64,000 bases of DNA from Eulemur rufifrons (taxonomy: Eukaryota > Chordata > Mammalia > Primates > Lemuridae): contig NC_090990.1 in assembly GCF_041146395.1 (NCBI RefSeq), forward strand, positions 47,502,001 to 47,566,000. Reading direction: 5' to 3'. Numbering within the stretch: position 1 is the stretch's first letter; every line of letters starts with the position of its first letter. Below the pieces are notes generated by a model that saw nothing but the letters and a program-made list of their open reading frames with translations, did not search any database and was not told where the DNA came from. Below are positions 11,935 to 24,551 of this stretch, piece after piece. A program made the translations under genes and the position numbers.

Positions 11935-13180
11935 TCCTGCTTGAGCCATGAGGTAACTCCTATATTCTGCCACCCTTCAGAAATCTCCACTTAAATGTTC
12001 TACAAACACTTCAAATTCAGCGTGTTTAAAACTAAACTTATCATTTTACTCTGTCCTCACATCCCTTTTTCTTTCTGTTTTCTTTCTTCATTGTCGTCAT
12101 CTTTTTTTTTTAGGAGATGAGGTCTCGCTATGTTGCTGAGGCTGATCTCAAACTCCTGGCCTCAAATTATCGTCCTACCTTGATCTCCCAAAGTGCTAGG
12201 ATTACAGGCACAAGCTATCATGCTGGGCTCTTTCTGTTTTTTTTTAATAGTGGCATGCCCACATGCATACTCAAGGTAGAACCCACTCATTCTTGACTGC
12301 TTTTTCATTTCTTATATCTAGCCAATCAACAAAAGCTTACCATTTATACTTTTAAAAATGTTCCTGTGTTCTCTCTTCTCCACTCTCATTAATTTAGATT
12401 AGACCTTTATCTCTAACTTGGACTTTAACTTGATTTTCCTGTCTGTCTTTCTTCCCTTTTTGATCCATCTGATCAAAAGAAATTGATCATATTCCGTTAT
12501 TTAAAAACCAATAACTGTCTATTAACTCTAGTCTCAAGTTATCTTGCCATATAAAGCACATGAAGTCCTTTACAATGTATCTCAACCTACAGCATCACCT
12601 CTCAACACTATCTTCTATACCCAATACCCTAAAGTACGGTCAACCTTCAGGCCATTCCTTGGACATGCTGTTGTTACGCATGCCTTTGAGCATAGAATTG
12701 CCTCTGCTTAGAATGCCCCCTATTATTATAATGCCTCTTGTTAACTCTAACTCATTTTTCAGGAACACACTCAAAGGATACACCTTTGGTGAGGTCTTTC
12801 CTGACTTTGATTAGGCAGAATTAGTTTATTTTTCTTCGGTGCTCTGTAACATTTTGGAAATACTTCTATTAAATATTGCACTTGTAATTCACTTTTGTTA
12901 TCAACTTGTAATTATCTGTTTCTCCATGTAGATCAATAATTGTTAAGGTAGCAGGGGTAGAGGAAAGGTATCAGAATCATTCGGTCAAGAATCGCTGTTG
13001 TAATGAGCCTCTGTTACAGAATTGGAGTATGTTATAGCCCTTCCATATATTAGGAGTGGAGGCAAAACACCAGAACGATTGAACTAGATACTCTTTGAAG
13101 TCAGGATCTTATTTCTTTCATACCTCCCTAGCATAGAACACATTATTAGATAGCCAGTCCTCAATAAATGTGAATTGAAT
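11935..13180 (+). repeat. L2 LINE copy 1 (3' part)
   Basis: A diverged L2 on the + strand. It has ORF2-end text ('ttcaaattcagcgtgtttaa'), then the 3' UTR ('ttttcaggaacacactcaaa', 'gaggtctttcctgactttga'), ending 'cctcaataaatgtgaattgaatga', the L2 3' terminal pattern. An Alu monomer interrupts it at 12102-12231. About 150 bases near 12930-13080 are less clear. Confidence 0.7.
12102..12231 (-). repeat. Alu monomer (FLAM-like), minus strand
   Basis: The complement of a single 7SL-derived arm: T-run, 'gaggtctcgctatgttgc', 'ctcccaaagtgctaggattaca'. There is only one arm and it is diverged, so it is an old monomer. Confidence 0.8.
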
Positions 13181-13259
13181 GAAGATAAAGGGTAGTAATA
13201 CCATCCGTATCCTGATAAGAGAGAACTATTGTGGCATTTTTGTAGTTTTGGTTTAGACC

Positions 13260-13610
13260 CACAGTCCCCAATCTTTTTGGCACCAGGGACCAGTTTCATG
13301 GAAGACAGTTTTTCCACGGAATGTAAAAATTGCGGGGGGATGGTTTTGGAATGATTCAAGTGCATTGTATTTATTGTGTACTTTATATCTGTTATTACTA
13401 CATTGTAATATATAATGAAATAATTATACAACTCACCGTAATGCAGAATCTAATGCTGCCATTGATCTGACAGAAGGTGGAGCTCAGGTGGTGATGTGAG
13501 CAATGAGGAGCCGCTGTAAATACAGATGGAGCTTCACTGGCTCACCCACTGCTCACCTCCTGCTGTGTGTGGCCCAGTTCCTAACAGGCCACGGACTGCA
13601 GGTTTAGACT
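13260..13610. mobile_element. DNA transposon relic, hAT-type, internally deleted
   Basis: The left end 'cagtccccaatctttttggc' followed by 'accagggaccagtttcatgg', 'ataatgaaataattatacaact', and the right part 'ttcctaacaggccacggact' belong to a common mammalian DNA transposon. The exact family is not certain. The right terminal repeat is cut off. Confidence 0.65.
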
Positions 13611-13844
13611 GACTATGGGAGATAAGGAAGCTGGTGAACAGAATTTGATAGCTCAGTCTAAGTTTGAAGGAATTTAAAGAAAAGGACTGGGACAAAAGTG
13701 ACAAAATTTCCTATTCAGCTCTTCTGGGAAGGTCAGAAGAGTTTGTTTAAACTGACAGGAAATGTGGGTGTAAAGTATGTTTTGAATAAAACTATTTTGA
13801 ACAAAACAAAATAAAATTTTGTCTGTATTTGCTTCCACCAAATC

Positions 13845-15297
13845 CTCCTATTTTCTCTTGACCTACTGCACTTAGGCTGTCATACCTACCACTCTACCGA
13901 AAGTATTCATATCATTATTTAATCTTCCTAACCCAGTGGTCACTTCTTAGTCCTCAGGTCACACAATATGTCAGCAGCGGTTGACACATTTGACCTCTTC
14001 CTCCTTCTCTTTGTAACATTTTATTTACTTGATTTTCAGAGCACTCTCTGCACATTTTTCTTTTACTTCCTTGTCCATTCCTTCATAGTCTCTTTTGTTG
14101 TTTTTCCTCATCCCCTTGATCTCTAAAAGTGTTGGTGTTTTGGTGCTCGGTCTTTAGACTTCATGTCTTTTTTTGTCTACGCTAATTTGAATTCACCCAG
14201 TCTCTTGGCTTTACAATACCATTTGTGTGCAACTCCCAAACTTATAGGTCCATCCTGGTCCTCTTCCCAAACTCCAGTCTGACAAGTCCCTGTCTGTTCA
14301 ACCTCTCTGCTTAACCTGTCTAACACATCTCAAACTTATCATGTCTAAAACGGATTTCCTAATTCTTCTTCCTATATATTAATATTCCCCTCTTCCAATC
14401 TTCCATGTCTTTGTAAATGGCAACTCTCTTACTGTTTGCTTACACCAAAACCCTTCACATCACCGATGACTCAATTTTTTCTCTCACGTCTTGCATTTAA
14501 TAGTGACTCGTTACCTTGTCTTCAGGTATATGAACTGATCACTTTTTATCACCTCAACGTGACCATCCCATGACCATTCCCTGTCTTCACAATTATTGCC
14601 TTTGTTGAAGCCACCATCATCTCTTGCTGAGTAACTGCACTGGCTTTCTAACTGTTCTTCAGCCCTTGCCCTCTGCACTCTATTATCAACACAAGAACCA
14701 GACTATTAAAGTAAGTCAATTTGGGACGTTCCTAAAAATCTCTCCAGTGGCTTTTCCTCTCTCACTCAAAAACTGGCTTTCAAGAGTTCACACAATCTGT
14801 CCTCATTCTCCTTTAATCTGAGACTTTATCTCCTAATCTCATTTCCTACTACTGTACCCCTTAATTACTTCCCTACAAAGGCACTGGCCTCTTGTTCCTG
14901 GAACATGCTATTTATGCTTCTACCTGAGGACGTTTGTACTTTCTGATCTTTCTACCTGGAATGCTTTCCCCCCAGGTATCTGCATTACCTGGTTTTTTAC
15001 TTTCTTTTAATCTTGACTCAAATGTTGCTTTCTCATAATAAGACCTTCTCTGACCACCTTATTTTAAATTGCCTCCCCCTTCAGCATTTTCTATCTACCG
15101 TTCTTCCTTTGTTTTTCTTCAAAATGCCCATCACCATCTCACATAGCTTATATCTTATTTATTTATTTTCTGTTTCTCCCTATTAGAGTATATGCTCAAG
15201 GAGGACAGGAATAATTTTGTTTTGCCTGCTGCTGCTGAAGCTGCGGTGCCATGTATTAGCTACTCAATAAGTATCTATTGAATGCATAAATGAGAGA
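13845..15297 (+). repeat. L2 LINE copy 2, reverse-transcriptase end to 3' terminus
   Basis: A 1.4 kb diverged L2 on the + strand: ORF2 end ('catctcaaacttatcatgtc' and 'gaagccaccatcatctcttg'), then 3' UTR ('acctggaatgctttcccccc', 'gaccttctctgaccacctta'), ending 'ctcaataagtatctattgaa'. It ends about 140 bases before the exon at 15438. No open frame survives. Confidence 0.75.
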
Positions 15298-15437
15298 GGT
15301 ATTTTTAACTTGAGACCTTAATAATGATGTTAGAGATCAGATGACTGGTGAGGGGCAGGGAGGCGGGATTAGGATAAAAATATTTCTGAAAAATCACTTT
15401 TTAAAAATTTAATACATATTCATTATGTTTTTCTCAG

Positions 15438-15574
15438 TTTACAATTCTGATGTAATTGATAAACAGAGCGCTTCTATGACTTCTGATAATGCAGATGACA
15501 AAGCTGTTATTATTCTAGTTCCTGTTAGACTTGGTGGAGAAAGAACCAACACTGACTACTTAGAGTTTGTAAAG
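15438..15574 (+). CDS. ATG4C: ATG4C coding exon, 137 bases
   Basis: Acceptor 'tttttctcag' precedes the exon. Two bases complete Val266, followed by YNSDVIDKQSASMTSDNADD and then KAVIILVPVRLGGERTNTDY to LEFVK at residue 311. The donor gtatgg leaves phase 0. The acidic Ser/Asp-rich segment is a surface loop specific to ATG4C/D, and VIILVPVRLGGE is a core strand region shared by all ATG4 proteins. The sequence is identical to human as I recall it. Confidence 0.96.
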
Positions 15575-16654
15575 GTATGGAATAAACACCTATTTTTTAA
15601 AAGGCAATACTGGCTAATGTGAAAAATACAGAAGGTTTGCAGTCTTTTTTTATATTAAATGAGCAGTGATGATTTTATAAGTCGTACATTGTAAAGTTTG
15701 ACATTAGAGATTTTAAATTTCAGTATTACAAGATCAGATGTGAGTTGAAGAACAGCGTTTCTGTGATGGAATGAAAAGCCTTTTTGATCCTTGTGGCTAA
15801 TCAAGGAGACACAGATGCAGCAATAATCATCATCTGTAATGTGGTTATAGTTCCATTATTTTTATTTGTAATTAAAAATATATCTTCATAAAACTAACAT
15901 TAAACAATATCAAATTAATTATTAAAATAAACTTTCTATTACTGCTGTATTACCTCATAATTTGTTTCCTGTGCCACCATGATGTCAGTTAGATTATTTA
16001 TCTAGACAGAAATAATGAAGATGGTATTGCGGGGTGGGTTCTAATTTTGTTTTCTTCTTATTAACCAGTTAAAAATCTGTCTATTTGAGACAGGTTTTAT
16101 TCTTGCACCAATAGGACCTGTCTAGTTATGTTATCTTGTTTTGGGCACTAAGACATCTAGTTGTGATAAAATATCTTTGAAATACTTAGTTTCTGATTAA
16201 GATGATAGTTTTTATATTATTTTCATAGTGTTATATAAAATTCTTTGTTTTTTAGTAGTCTCTTTTCAAGTCCAGAAATGGAATTCTTCTTTGTGTTATG
16301 GGATATAGTAATGTTAAAATAAAGTCTAGATGGGGTGGGGAACCTTTTCATGCTGGAAGGCCACATGAATTTAACTGTAATCAAATAAGGCCACATTTAA
16401 GAAACTTAATTAGATTTACTGAAAAAGGTACACTATTTTGTAAAAATCTATTAATACTATGTACTTAATAATTTCAAAAAATGAAACTATTTGTTAATTT
16501 TAAAATTAACTAACCTTTTAATGACTTTGTTGTGTCTGTTTTTTGTTGGAAAGCATTTGAATATTTGGTTGCAGCATGGAGGTGTGCAGTTTCAGTTGAT
16601 CCTAGTCTAGACAGGTATCAGTCATTTGTGACCTTAAGGGCATCTTGATTTGGG

Positions 16655-18325
16655 TTAGGTAGGAGAATGTAGATTCTCAGCAATAAGTGGTTGAAAAGAA
16701 AGCATTTTTTGGACATGTTGCCAAAGGCATGGGTATTTTACTGCATTTTTCCATGTTTCAGTTGTATCTTTCTTAGTATCAAAAAATGACTTTAAAATGT
16801 CATCTACTGAAATGTCATCTACTGAGAGCTCAGTCAATCCCATGTGTAGTTCTTTAGGTGCCTTGGTGATATCAACTAGGTAAGGCTGAAATGCTAATTT
16901 GAGTGTGATGTCATGATTCTCCAAGTCAGTGAACCTTTCATTGTATTCTCCAATTAATAAGTCTATTACAGCTGCATATTCTTCAAATGATTCGCATATA
17001 TCATCCTGCTCATCAGTGACCTTTGCTAACTGGGGAAAATGTTCATCTGAAATTTCCTTTTGAAGTATTTTGAAAAAAGATAGCTTTTTTCAAAAAGCTT
17101 GGATTTTTTGCCACATATTACATACAGACTTAGTTTTACCTTGCAAAGAAATACTCAAGGTGTTTTGATTTGACATGAATCACACAGAAATGCTTCATTC
17201 CTATAGAAATCTTCTTTCAATAATTCACATTGCTGATTCTGTTCTTCATAAAATTTAACTGCTGATTCTTGCAGAGGTAAAAATTTTGGCTAACACCTGT
17301 CCCTGCAACAGCCGACACACTTTAGAATGTTATGGTAAATCCACGCTGAATGTGTCATCGTTCAACTTTAGCATGTTATGAAACTGATGATGCCCTGTTG
17401 CATTTGCACAAATATAGTTAACAATACTTATAACTTGTTGCAAAGTGTCACTTAAAATAGTAGCTTTAGCAGAGAGATTTTGCTGATGCAAGATACAATG
17501 AAAAGAAACGAGAGCATCTGGATCTGTTAATACTTTTTTTATCTGTGCAATAAACAGATATTTTCCTGTCATGGAAGGGTCACTGTACATACACTCACTG
17601 AATTTATCAAATTCAATACAACTTCATGACATTTATCTTGAAAGTTGTTGAAGATTTCAATTCCCTGTGTTCTGTTTGCAAGAGTGATCAAAGCGAAGTA
17701 ACTCTTCATAGCAAAGAAAATCTTCTGTTATGATCTGAATGAAGTATAAAACCTGCACCGAGTGAGTAGTATCAGTTAATTCATCCAAAGCAATTGAGTA
17801 ATATATATTTTCCTTTTGAGGTATTGCATGAAGTTGTTCTGTGAAGCTGAAGACTAATTCATGCTGCTGATCAGTTATGGTCCCCCTTGAAAGAGGCATT
17901 GTTTATACTTTGAAACGTTATCAGGGTCTAAGCATTCTACAACTTCAACAATGCATTCTTTCACAATTTCTACATTGCTGAATGGCTTCCCTTTTTTCCC
18001 CAAGTATATAAGCTACTTTATAAGTTGCTTCAGGGGCATTATTTCCAGGTCTTCCTGCTGCTTGAAAGAATTATCTTTGCTTTTGCTTTTTATCTTTTAA
18101 TTTCTGCAGTACAACCTTTTGCACCTCTCCCTCTAATTTAAAATATTTGTGGTCCTTATAAATGTTATAATGCTGATGAGCTGTGAATTTCTTTAACGAT
18201 GATATTGCAGTGAAAGCAAGCAGATCATCTTATCTTTAGCAGAAACAAGATAATATTGCAATTCCCAGTCCTCATTAAAAAATCTGTTTTCTTCCTTCGG
18301 TGTTCTCTTGGTCTTCTTTGACATG
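16655..18325 (-). pseudogene. Dead hAT (Charlie-type) transposase gene
   Basis: Reading the minus strand from an ATG near 18323, MSKKTKRTPKEENRFFNEDW leads into a zinc-finger-like N-terminal region. Catalytic-domain pieces follow in other frames: YYSIALDELTDTTHSVQVLY (17657-17899), MTGKYLF and HCILHQQNLSAKA (17330-17590), and a C-terminal piece VDDILKSFFDTKKDTTETWK (16655-16924). The order matches hAT transposases of the type domesticated in GTF2IRD2. Frameshifts and stops separate the pieces, so no protein is expected. Confidence 0.8.
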
Positions 18326-18362
18326 ATGGGCTGCTAAGCAGACAGAATTAAAAAATACTGTC

Positions 18363-18655
18363 GGCTGAGTATGGTGGCTCATGCCTGTAATCCTAGCACT
18401 CTGGGAGGCCGAGGCAGGAGGATTGCTTGGGCTCAGGAGTTGAAGACCAGCCTAAGCCAGAGTGAGACCCCGTCTCTACTAAAAATACAAAATTAGCCAG
18501 GTGTCGTGTGTTCGCCTGTGGTCCCAGCTACTCAGGAGGCTAAGGCAGGAGGAGCACTTGAGCCCAGGAGTTTGAGGTTGCATTGAGCTAGGCTGACTCA
18601 GCGGCACTGTACTCAGGGCAGTGGAGTGAGACTCTTTGTCTCAAAAAACAAAAGC
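18363..18655 (-). repeat. Alu SINE inserted in hAT element
   Basis: The Alu itself reads on the + strand (ggctgagtatggtggctcat to 'gactctttgtctcaaaaaac'). The strand is given as minus only relative to the host transposon; read as sequence it is +. Both arms are present, the lemur right-arm text 'gagctaggctgactcagc' is present, and the extra linker is absent. Mutations suggest moderate age. Clear duplications were not found. Confidence 0.85.
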
Positions 18656-19674
18656 TGAAAACAGGTGCCAGTCAGGCGGGGGAAGTTAGAGTTAAATCAT
18701 GAGCATAATTAAGTAGCCGTCAATTTATGGCTTACTAATATTCTAATTGTGCCGGTCAATCTGGGAGGATTATTTCATTGAAACTTATTTTATTCTTTGG
18801 TATTTTAAATATGTTCATTTTAAAATTAAAAAAAAATGTATTAATAAAAATAAAAGGATTTGTTCTGTAAAATTTGGATTCAGTCAAAAGGCTGTACTTA
18901 AGGACCTGGAAGGCTACATATGGCCTTAAGGTCTCAGGTTCTTCACCCCTGGTCTAGATCTATTTTTTATGATTAATAACAATTTGTTCCCTACATGAGG
19001 CATTAATTCCATATCGTAGTGCCTGTGTATATAGGTGGAACATATATCCTCAGGCTAGATTGAGCTAATTCTAAAAATCTAGAACAGTTGTTTTTAACAC
19101 ATGATATATGGAAGTTTTCTAGTTGGTATACTGGCTTTTCTTAATTTTGGAGGCACACTTGTTACTAATAGTAACAATACTGTGGTATATCAATAACATA
19201 TGAATCCCTAAAATAAAGGTGGGGTTTTGATATGGGTTCTTTACTAGAGTTATTGGTAGAATGTGAGAAGTTGTGAACCACTTTATCTGGAGAATCTGTT
19301 GAAGGTTTGTGGACTTCTGGTATGCTGTCATCTCTAGTTGGGTTCTAACCAAGTCTGAACTGGATTCTATCTGCCTTCTCCACTACCATGAGAAGATTAG
19401 AAACTGATGCCATCTTGGAACTGACCACTTTAGCCAAACGTTCATTCCTGATGAAATAGGCTGCAGGTGGCTTTCAAGGTTCTTTCATCCAGCTGAGAAC
19501 TTTGCTTTTTGGTGGTATTGATAGTGTTCATCAGATGGCAACACAGCTTGATGGTCTTAAGTGATTCATTGGAGCCTGAACTGTAGTGAAACAAACCATG
19601 GTGATCCTCAGTACCTAGCATGTAGGAGTTACTCAATAAATATTTGTTAACCCTGATTTGTATAACACTTTTCA

Positions 19675-19830
19675 ATATAAGTTTATCTCATTTTGCCCTC
19701 AAAATAGCTAGGAACTGGATTGTCTTTATAAAACAGAAAAAATATAGAGAAGTTAAGTGATGTGTTCAAGTTTAGATAGCAAACTGGTAGCAGACACTAG
19801 AACTTTCTTGATTCTTAGATTATTATTTTT
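19675..19830 (-). repeat. MIR SINE fragment, minus strand
   Basis: The text 'gcaaactggtagcagacactagaac' preceded by 'gagaagttaagtgatgtgtt' is a degraded MIR complement. An L2/MIR-like tail 'gttactcaataaatatttgtt' sits just before it (19630-19650). The rest of 18960-21109 shows nothing I recognise. Confidence 0.55.
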
Positions 19831-21114
19831 CATATTTTCTCCTAAAATATGAACTTTTTAAACTGCAACATTTCCTTGAGCTTTTAATAACTTGATTTAC
19901 ACTGTAGTCCACTGATATGAAAGAGCAGTTACCATTGAGACATTTTAATATTTCAATTACCAGGTAAAAATAGCTGAAATGGTTGAATGAAGGAGGTTGT
20001 AGGGTAGTTGTTATGCTCGGCCAGAGGGGGTGATTGAGTCAAAACCCAAAGTGAGAGCATGTGAAGAGGTATTCACTTAAAAGTGAATAAGTAGTATGTT
20101 CAGTAGCCCTAAAAGAAAAATAATTTGCTGCTTCTTTTTTTTGTGGTCAGCAGTTGTATTTTTTCCTGCCAAACCAATGTACATTGATGAGACCAAAATG
20201 CACCATTCAGTTCTATTTTTTAAATTTATTGATCAAGGTAATCCACAGTATTTCAGAGATGGTACCAACATAGGATCCTGTTACATTCCATGAGGAGAAG
20301 GAAATTTGGTGTGTGCTTTATCAGCCCTTAACCACAGAAGGTTTATTTATTCATTTTTTTTTAAGGACCTGGAATAGGAAAATTCAGTGTGTTCTTTTTT
20401 CTTCAACAAGACAAATTAGGACTTTCCTTTTTGACTGATTACTTCAGTCTTATTTATTACTTCATGGATACAGCTCAATAAATTGTCACACTAGATAACT
20501 GTGTAAAAGCTCTTTTAGGAACTGAAAAGTGTTCCAAGTTTTTTTCAAGATACAGCCTCTTATATATAATGGCATTCTGGCTCCTAGTCTGCATCTAAGT
20601 GTTTATTGCTAAACCTGCTTTAGTAAGTTGCAAAGGAAATATGGGTGTCAAGAACCAAAGCCTTTCTTCTATTACTTGGAATTATTCTTTTTCTGAGAGA
20701 GTCAGTGATGATTCTTGCTACATATCTTTTTCTTTCTTTTCTCAACTATGAGAAACTTAGAACTTTCACTTCCTCATGGGTCCCTATGACGAACATTGCA
20801 TTTCAGCTGATTAGGTTGGCTCAAGTTAAAGTAGGGCACTCTTTAGGTGTGTTGAGGATTTTTATTTAGGGGGAAAACTATAGAATCCTTAATTGATAAG
20901 TAACTCTATTACTATTAATAGAGTAAGTAAATACTATTAAATGTTTAATTTTTTTGGTACAATTTTATCTCTTATGTTTTAGTTAACTCTAAGATTTTAA
21001 CCAGATATGCTTTCTCTGTTTTATTTAATTTTTTCAGTTGCATCTCTCCTTTTGAAAAAAATCTCTAAGATATGTTTACAAGACCACGAATATACAAGGC
21101 TGTTCCTTAGAGGG

Positions 21115-21481
21115 TGTCTTAGTCCATTTTGTGCTGCAATAACAGAATACCTGAAACTGGGTAATTTATAAAGAATAGAAATTTATTCTCACACAGATCT
21201 GGAAGTTGGAAAATTCAAGACAAAGGAACTGGCATCTGATGAGGGCCTTCTTGCTGTTTTCTCGTATGACAGAAGGCAGAAGGGCCAAACAGGAGAACTC
21301 TATCCTCACATGGCAGAAGAGCAGGAAAGAGAGAACCCACTCCTGAAAGCATTAATCCATTCTTGAAATCCTCATGACCTCAACACCTCCCCAAAAGCTT
21401 CACCTCTCAATACTGTCACATTGGGGATTAAGTTTCTAAGACATGAATTTTGGAAGGGACAAAAATCTTTAAACCGTAGCA
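21115..21481 (-). repeat. Solo MaLR LTR (MST/MLT1 type), minus strand
   Basis: The complement of a MaLR LTR: 'tgtcttagtccattttgtgc', 'cctgaaactgggtaatttataaag' to 'ttggggattaagtttctaag' and 'aaaccgtagca'. The ends fit TG..CA on the minus strand. Flanking 5-mers are gaggg (21110-21114) and gagag (21482-21486), a decayed duplication. There is no internal region. This is an ancient ERVL-related relic with no coding capacity. 21487-22847 holds nothing else I recognise except short AT repeats near 21700-21730. Confidence 0.85.
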
Positions 21482-22847
21482 GAGAGTTATTTATAACAGT
21501 AAGAACCTGGAACAATTTAAATAGTCATAGTGTGAATTTTAAAGCACATTTTGTTATCTTAATAAAATAGAATATTTTGCAGCCTTTAAATATTATAATA
21601 TAGATCTATATTTATTGATAGGAAAAGATATTCATGACATAATGAGTTACAAAAGGTTACAATGGCACATATATAAAATTGTATTCATAAATCTCTATGT
21701 GAATATATATAATATATATATAATATAGATAGATGTCAAGAAGGTATCTCCCCAAATATTAATAGTGATGAGCTCTGGGTATTGGGATTTGGGGAAATTT
21801 TTACTTTTTTCTATATTTCCTGCGTGTTTTTTACAATGACCACGTACTATTTTTAAGAAAACAATTAGGTTAAAAAAAATCTCTATGGTTTGGTTACTTG
21901 TTAAAGGAAAAAGAACATTTGTTCATATAGTCTTTATTTTTATATCTTCTAGATTTCAAAACATCCTCTCATTTAAGAGAAGGAAAGTTTAACCTATTGT
22001 TTAATACTTTTGGAGTTTTATAACATACAACTTTATCATTATTAGTTTTTTATAAGGTATGCCAAAATCAATGCAGGAACTATTGATTGCATTAATTGAT
22101 TCCACTGCATGTTTTAAATTGACTCCATTGGACATGTTTTTATAAAAGATACAGAGTTATTTGGCTCAACTTAAATGGGGTTCTGCTTAGAATAGATGCC
22201 AAGGGGCATACTAATTTATTGTGGTATCCCTGATAATTTATAATTAATAAAATAAATCAGCTTTAAATACAGTAATAATTATTATTTTCCTTGGATTAAG
22301 TTGTTTTTATTACTCTTTACATTTATTCCAAATGAAGTAGCATAAAAAATTTGTCAGGTGAATGCCATTGATTAGAAAAATGCCTTTTGGTTTGAGATTC
22401 TAAGACTCAAGGTTCAATGAAAACAGTAGTAACGTACGAGAACTATTTTTGGGATTTCAAAAAGCCTGATGAAAATATTACATTGATCACAGTAAAGCTG
22501 CACCAGCTAACTGGAAGGCTAAGTGTATTGGTTTTGGCAGGAATTTTATTACCTTAATGTGGTAAAATTAATTATCTCTGTATCTGGCACATAGTGGTTG
22601 TTGAATGTTGTCGAGCAAGGTGCTGATCAAAATATTTAATTTAGTCATGTTAATGTTGAGTGATTTAAAGAAAAGGGAAGGCAGTTTAGAAAACGAGAGG
22701 ATTTCAAAACATGGGGGCAAATGTAATAAAAATGATTACTGGTGGTGGAAAGTTTGGGAACTACTAATATTGCTAATACAAATTTGGTTCTTTTAAATAA
22801 TTATCATTTGTCTCTTGACTCTGAATATGTATTAATTTTTTTTGCAG

Positions 22848-22926
22848 GGTATTTTAAGCCTTGAGTATTGTGTGGGTATTATTGGTGGCAAACCTAAACA
22901 GTCATATTACTTTGCTGGATTTCAAG
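22848..22926 (+). CDS. ATG4C: ATG4C coding exon, GIIGGKPKQSYYF segment
   Basis: The acceptor is 'tttttttgcag' with a strong pyrimidine tract. It begins in phase 0 with GILSLEYCVGIIGGKPKQSY and ends YFAGFQ plus one base of Asp338. The donor gttagt is a slightly weaker GT site. The GIIGGKP..S.YF.G.Q block is a hallmark of the C54 family that lies just before the catalytic Asp/His pair. The 7.3 kb intron before it holds the large hAT transposon. Confidence 0.97.
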
Positions 22927-23587
22927 GTTAGTGATTTAGTAAAATATACTTTTCTTCATTGTTTTCTTTTAAAAATCAGAAAGTTAATATGAGATCATCT
23001 AGAAACAGGATGATTAACAGAGCAAAGCGAGTACCTTATACATTCATCAGTCCTACCATAGCCACTCATTTGTCATTTGGTCCACAACATAATTGGATTC
23101 TGTAAAATGTATGTTTAATTTCTGTTATTGCATAAACAAGGCATAATTTATTGGTTTCACTAAACTTCAGAAGACATTGCTGCTACATTCTGGCAGTTGC
23201 TATTTACATATTTACTTTTTACCAGTTTTAGTGGTGCTAGTTGATGATAAAATGACAAGCAATATGTTCTTCCTGTCAGGATAAAGAAGTGCAATACATT
23301 TTTCATATGCAAACTGTAGAATATAATTGTGTGTTTGTGAAAGTAATTTTATCACCAAAAATTAAATGACAGTCTCATCACTTTATAAAAATTCTGCTTA
23401 TACAAGCATATTTGATTATGCAAAAGTTAATCTATCCTGTGCAAACCTATGTTTCAGTCAATGAATATCAGTCTGGCAAGCTGTTACTCCCAGATTTTTT
23501 TCAGCTGTTCTACATAGAAATTGGATTGTAAGCAGTGTAATAATAAGGTGTTTTTTGAATTACTTGTCTTCTGTTTTGTCCTTGTAG
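22927..23587 (+). other. Short ATG4C intron, no repeats seen
   Basis: This 661-base intron lies between the GIIGGKP and DPH exons. It is unique sequence with no transposon or RNA gene that I recognise. Confidence 0.7.
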
Positions 23588-23664
23588 ATGACAGTTTGAT
23601 TTACATGGATCCTCATTACTGCCAATCTTTTGTAGATGTCAGCATAAAGGATTTCCCTCTTGAG
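23588..23664 (+). CDS. ATG4C: ATG4C coding exon with catalytic Asp-Pro-His
   Basis: The exon follows a 661-base intron with acceptor 'gtccttgtag'. It completes Asp338 and reads DSLIYMDPHYCQSFVDVSIK then DFPLE, ending in phase 0 before donor gtacta. The triplet DPH carries the remaining catalytic residues of the C54 peptidase: Asp345 (codon 23608-23610) and His347 (codon 23614-23616), paired with Cys111. Having all three intact argues for an active enzyme. Confidence 0.97.
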
Positions 23665-23992
23665 GTACTATGGATTAAGAGCTTGTACTGTTTTCTTACT
23701 ATATAAAACAAACTAGTTAGAGATGTGTTAGGTAGTTATATCTTTATAGTGTTACAATTATAAGTTAATAATCAATATTTTACTGATTTATAAAACCATA
23801 ATTAACACAGTAGTCAAAGGTTAAGTACTTTGTTGCTGAATTTTAATTTATGATATACTTTCTTCTTCATTTGTCTTTGTCTCTAACTTGTTAGATGCCC
23901 TAGCTGTACTAAAATAGATGATCAAGTCTCTAAGTAACTTTGTATAAAGACAGCTAAATAGTACTGAAGAATTTAAAATGTTAGGCCTATTT

Positions 23993-24034
23993 TAAAAAAA
24001 GAAAAGAAAGAAGAAAAAAAGAAAAAGAGAAGGT
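23993..24034. repeat. Purine-rich (A/G) low-complexity tract
   Basis: A run of aaaaaaagaaaagaaagaag-type sequence in the 6.4 kb intron. A simple repeat. Confidence 0.8.
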
Positions 24035-24551
24035 GATAGACTTGGGTTAGAGTGACAAAGTGACTTAATGCGATTATCTGCTAAATTATTTTGCTTTAAG
24101 TATAATAATTAAATCTTAACCTCTAGTTAGAAGTTTTCAAGAGTTTAGTTGGATTTCTAATATGTGTTTTAGCTTTTATTTCTTAACCTCTTCTTTTCTT
24201 TTGTATAGGTTATTTTGTGATCTAGTATTTTAATTCAGAAAAATTTGAGAGTACATAAATGAAACATGTAATTATTACGTAGTTTCGTTGTTTTTGCAGC
24301 TGATGCTTTTACAGACTGAAATCATTTTACAGAATAAAATAATTTTAATCACTTGAGTGAAAGTTGGAAATGTGGTTAAGTACTTTGTTTTAATAATAAC
24401 TTATTAGCTAATATTAATACCTAATAGTATTTAAGGGGTAGATTATGAAAGTAAATAAACTGCAGGACTAAAATCTGATCCAGAAAGATACATTATAAAA
24501 CATCCTAGCATCCTTTGTCAACTATTACCTCAATTAAAATATAAGGATCTT

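Larger units (their letters stand above)
16332..18951 (-). mobile_element. Nearly full-length hAT DNA transposon with 8-base TSD
   Basis: The ends are inverted: left ggggtggggaacc, and the complement of the right end caggggtgaagaacc, with the left end lacking its first 'ca'. The perfect 8-base duplication gtctagat is at 16324-16331 and 18952-18959, as hAT elements make. Inside lies a broken transposase gene on the minus strand, and an Alu at 18363-18655 interrupts the 5' part. Without the Alu the element is about 2.3 kb, autonomous size. It lies in the 7.3 kb ATG4C intron. Confidence 0.9.
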
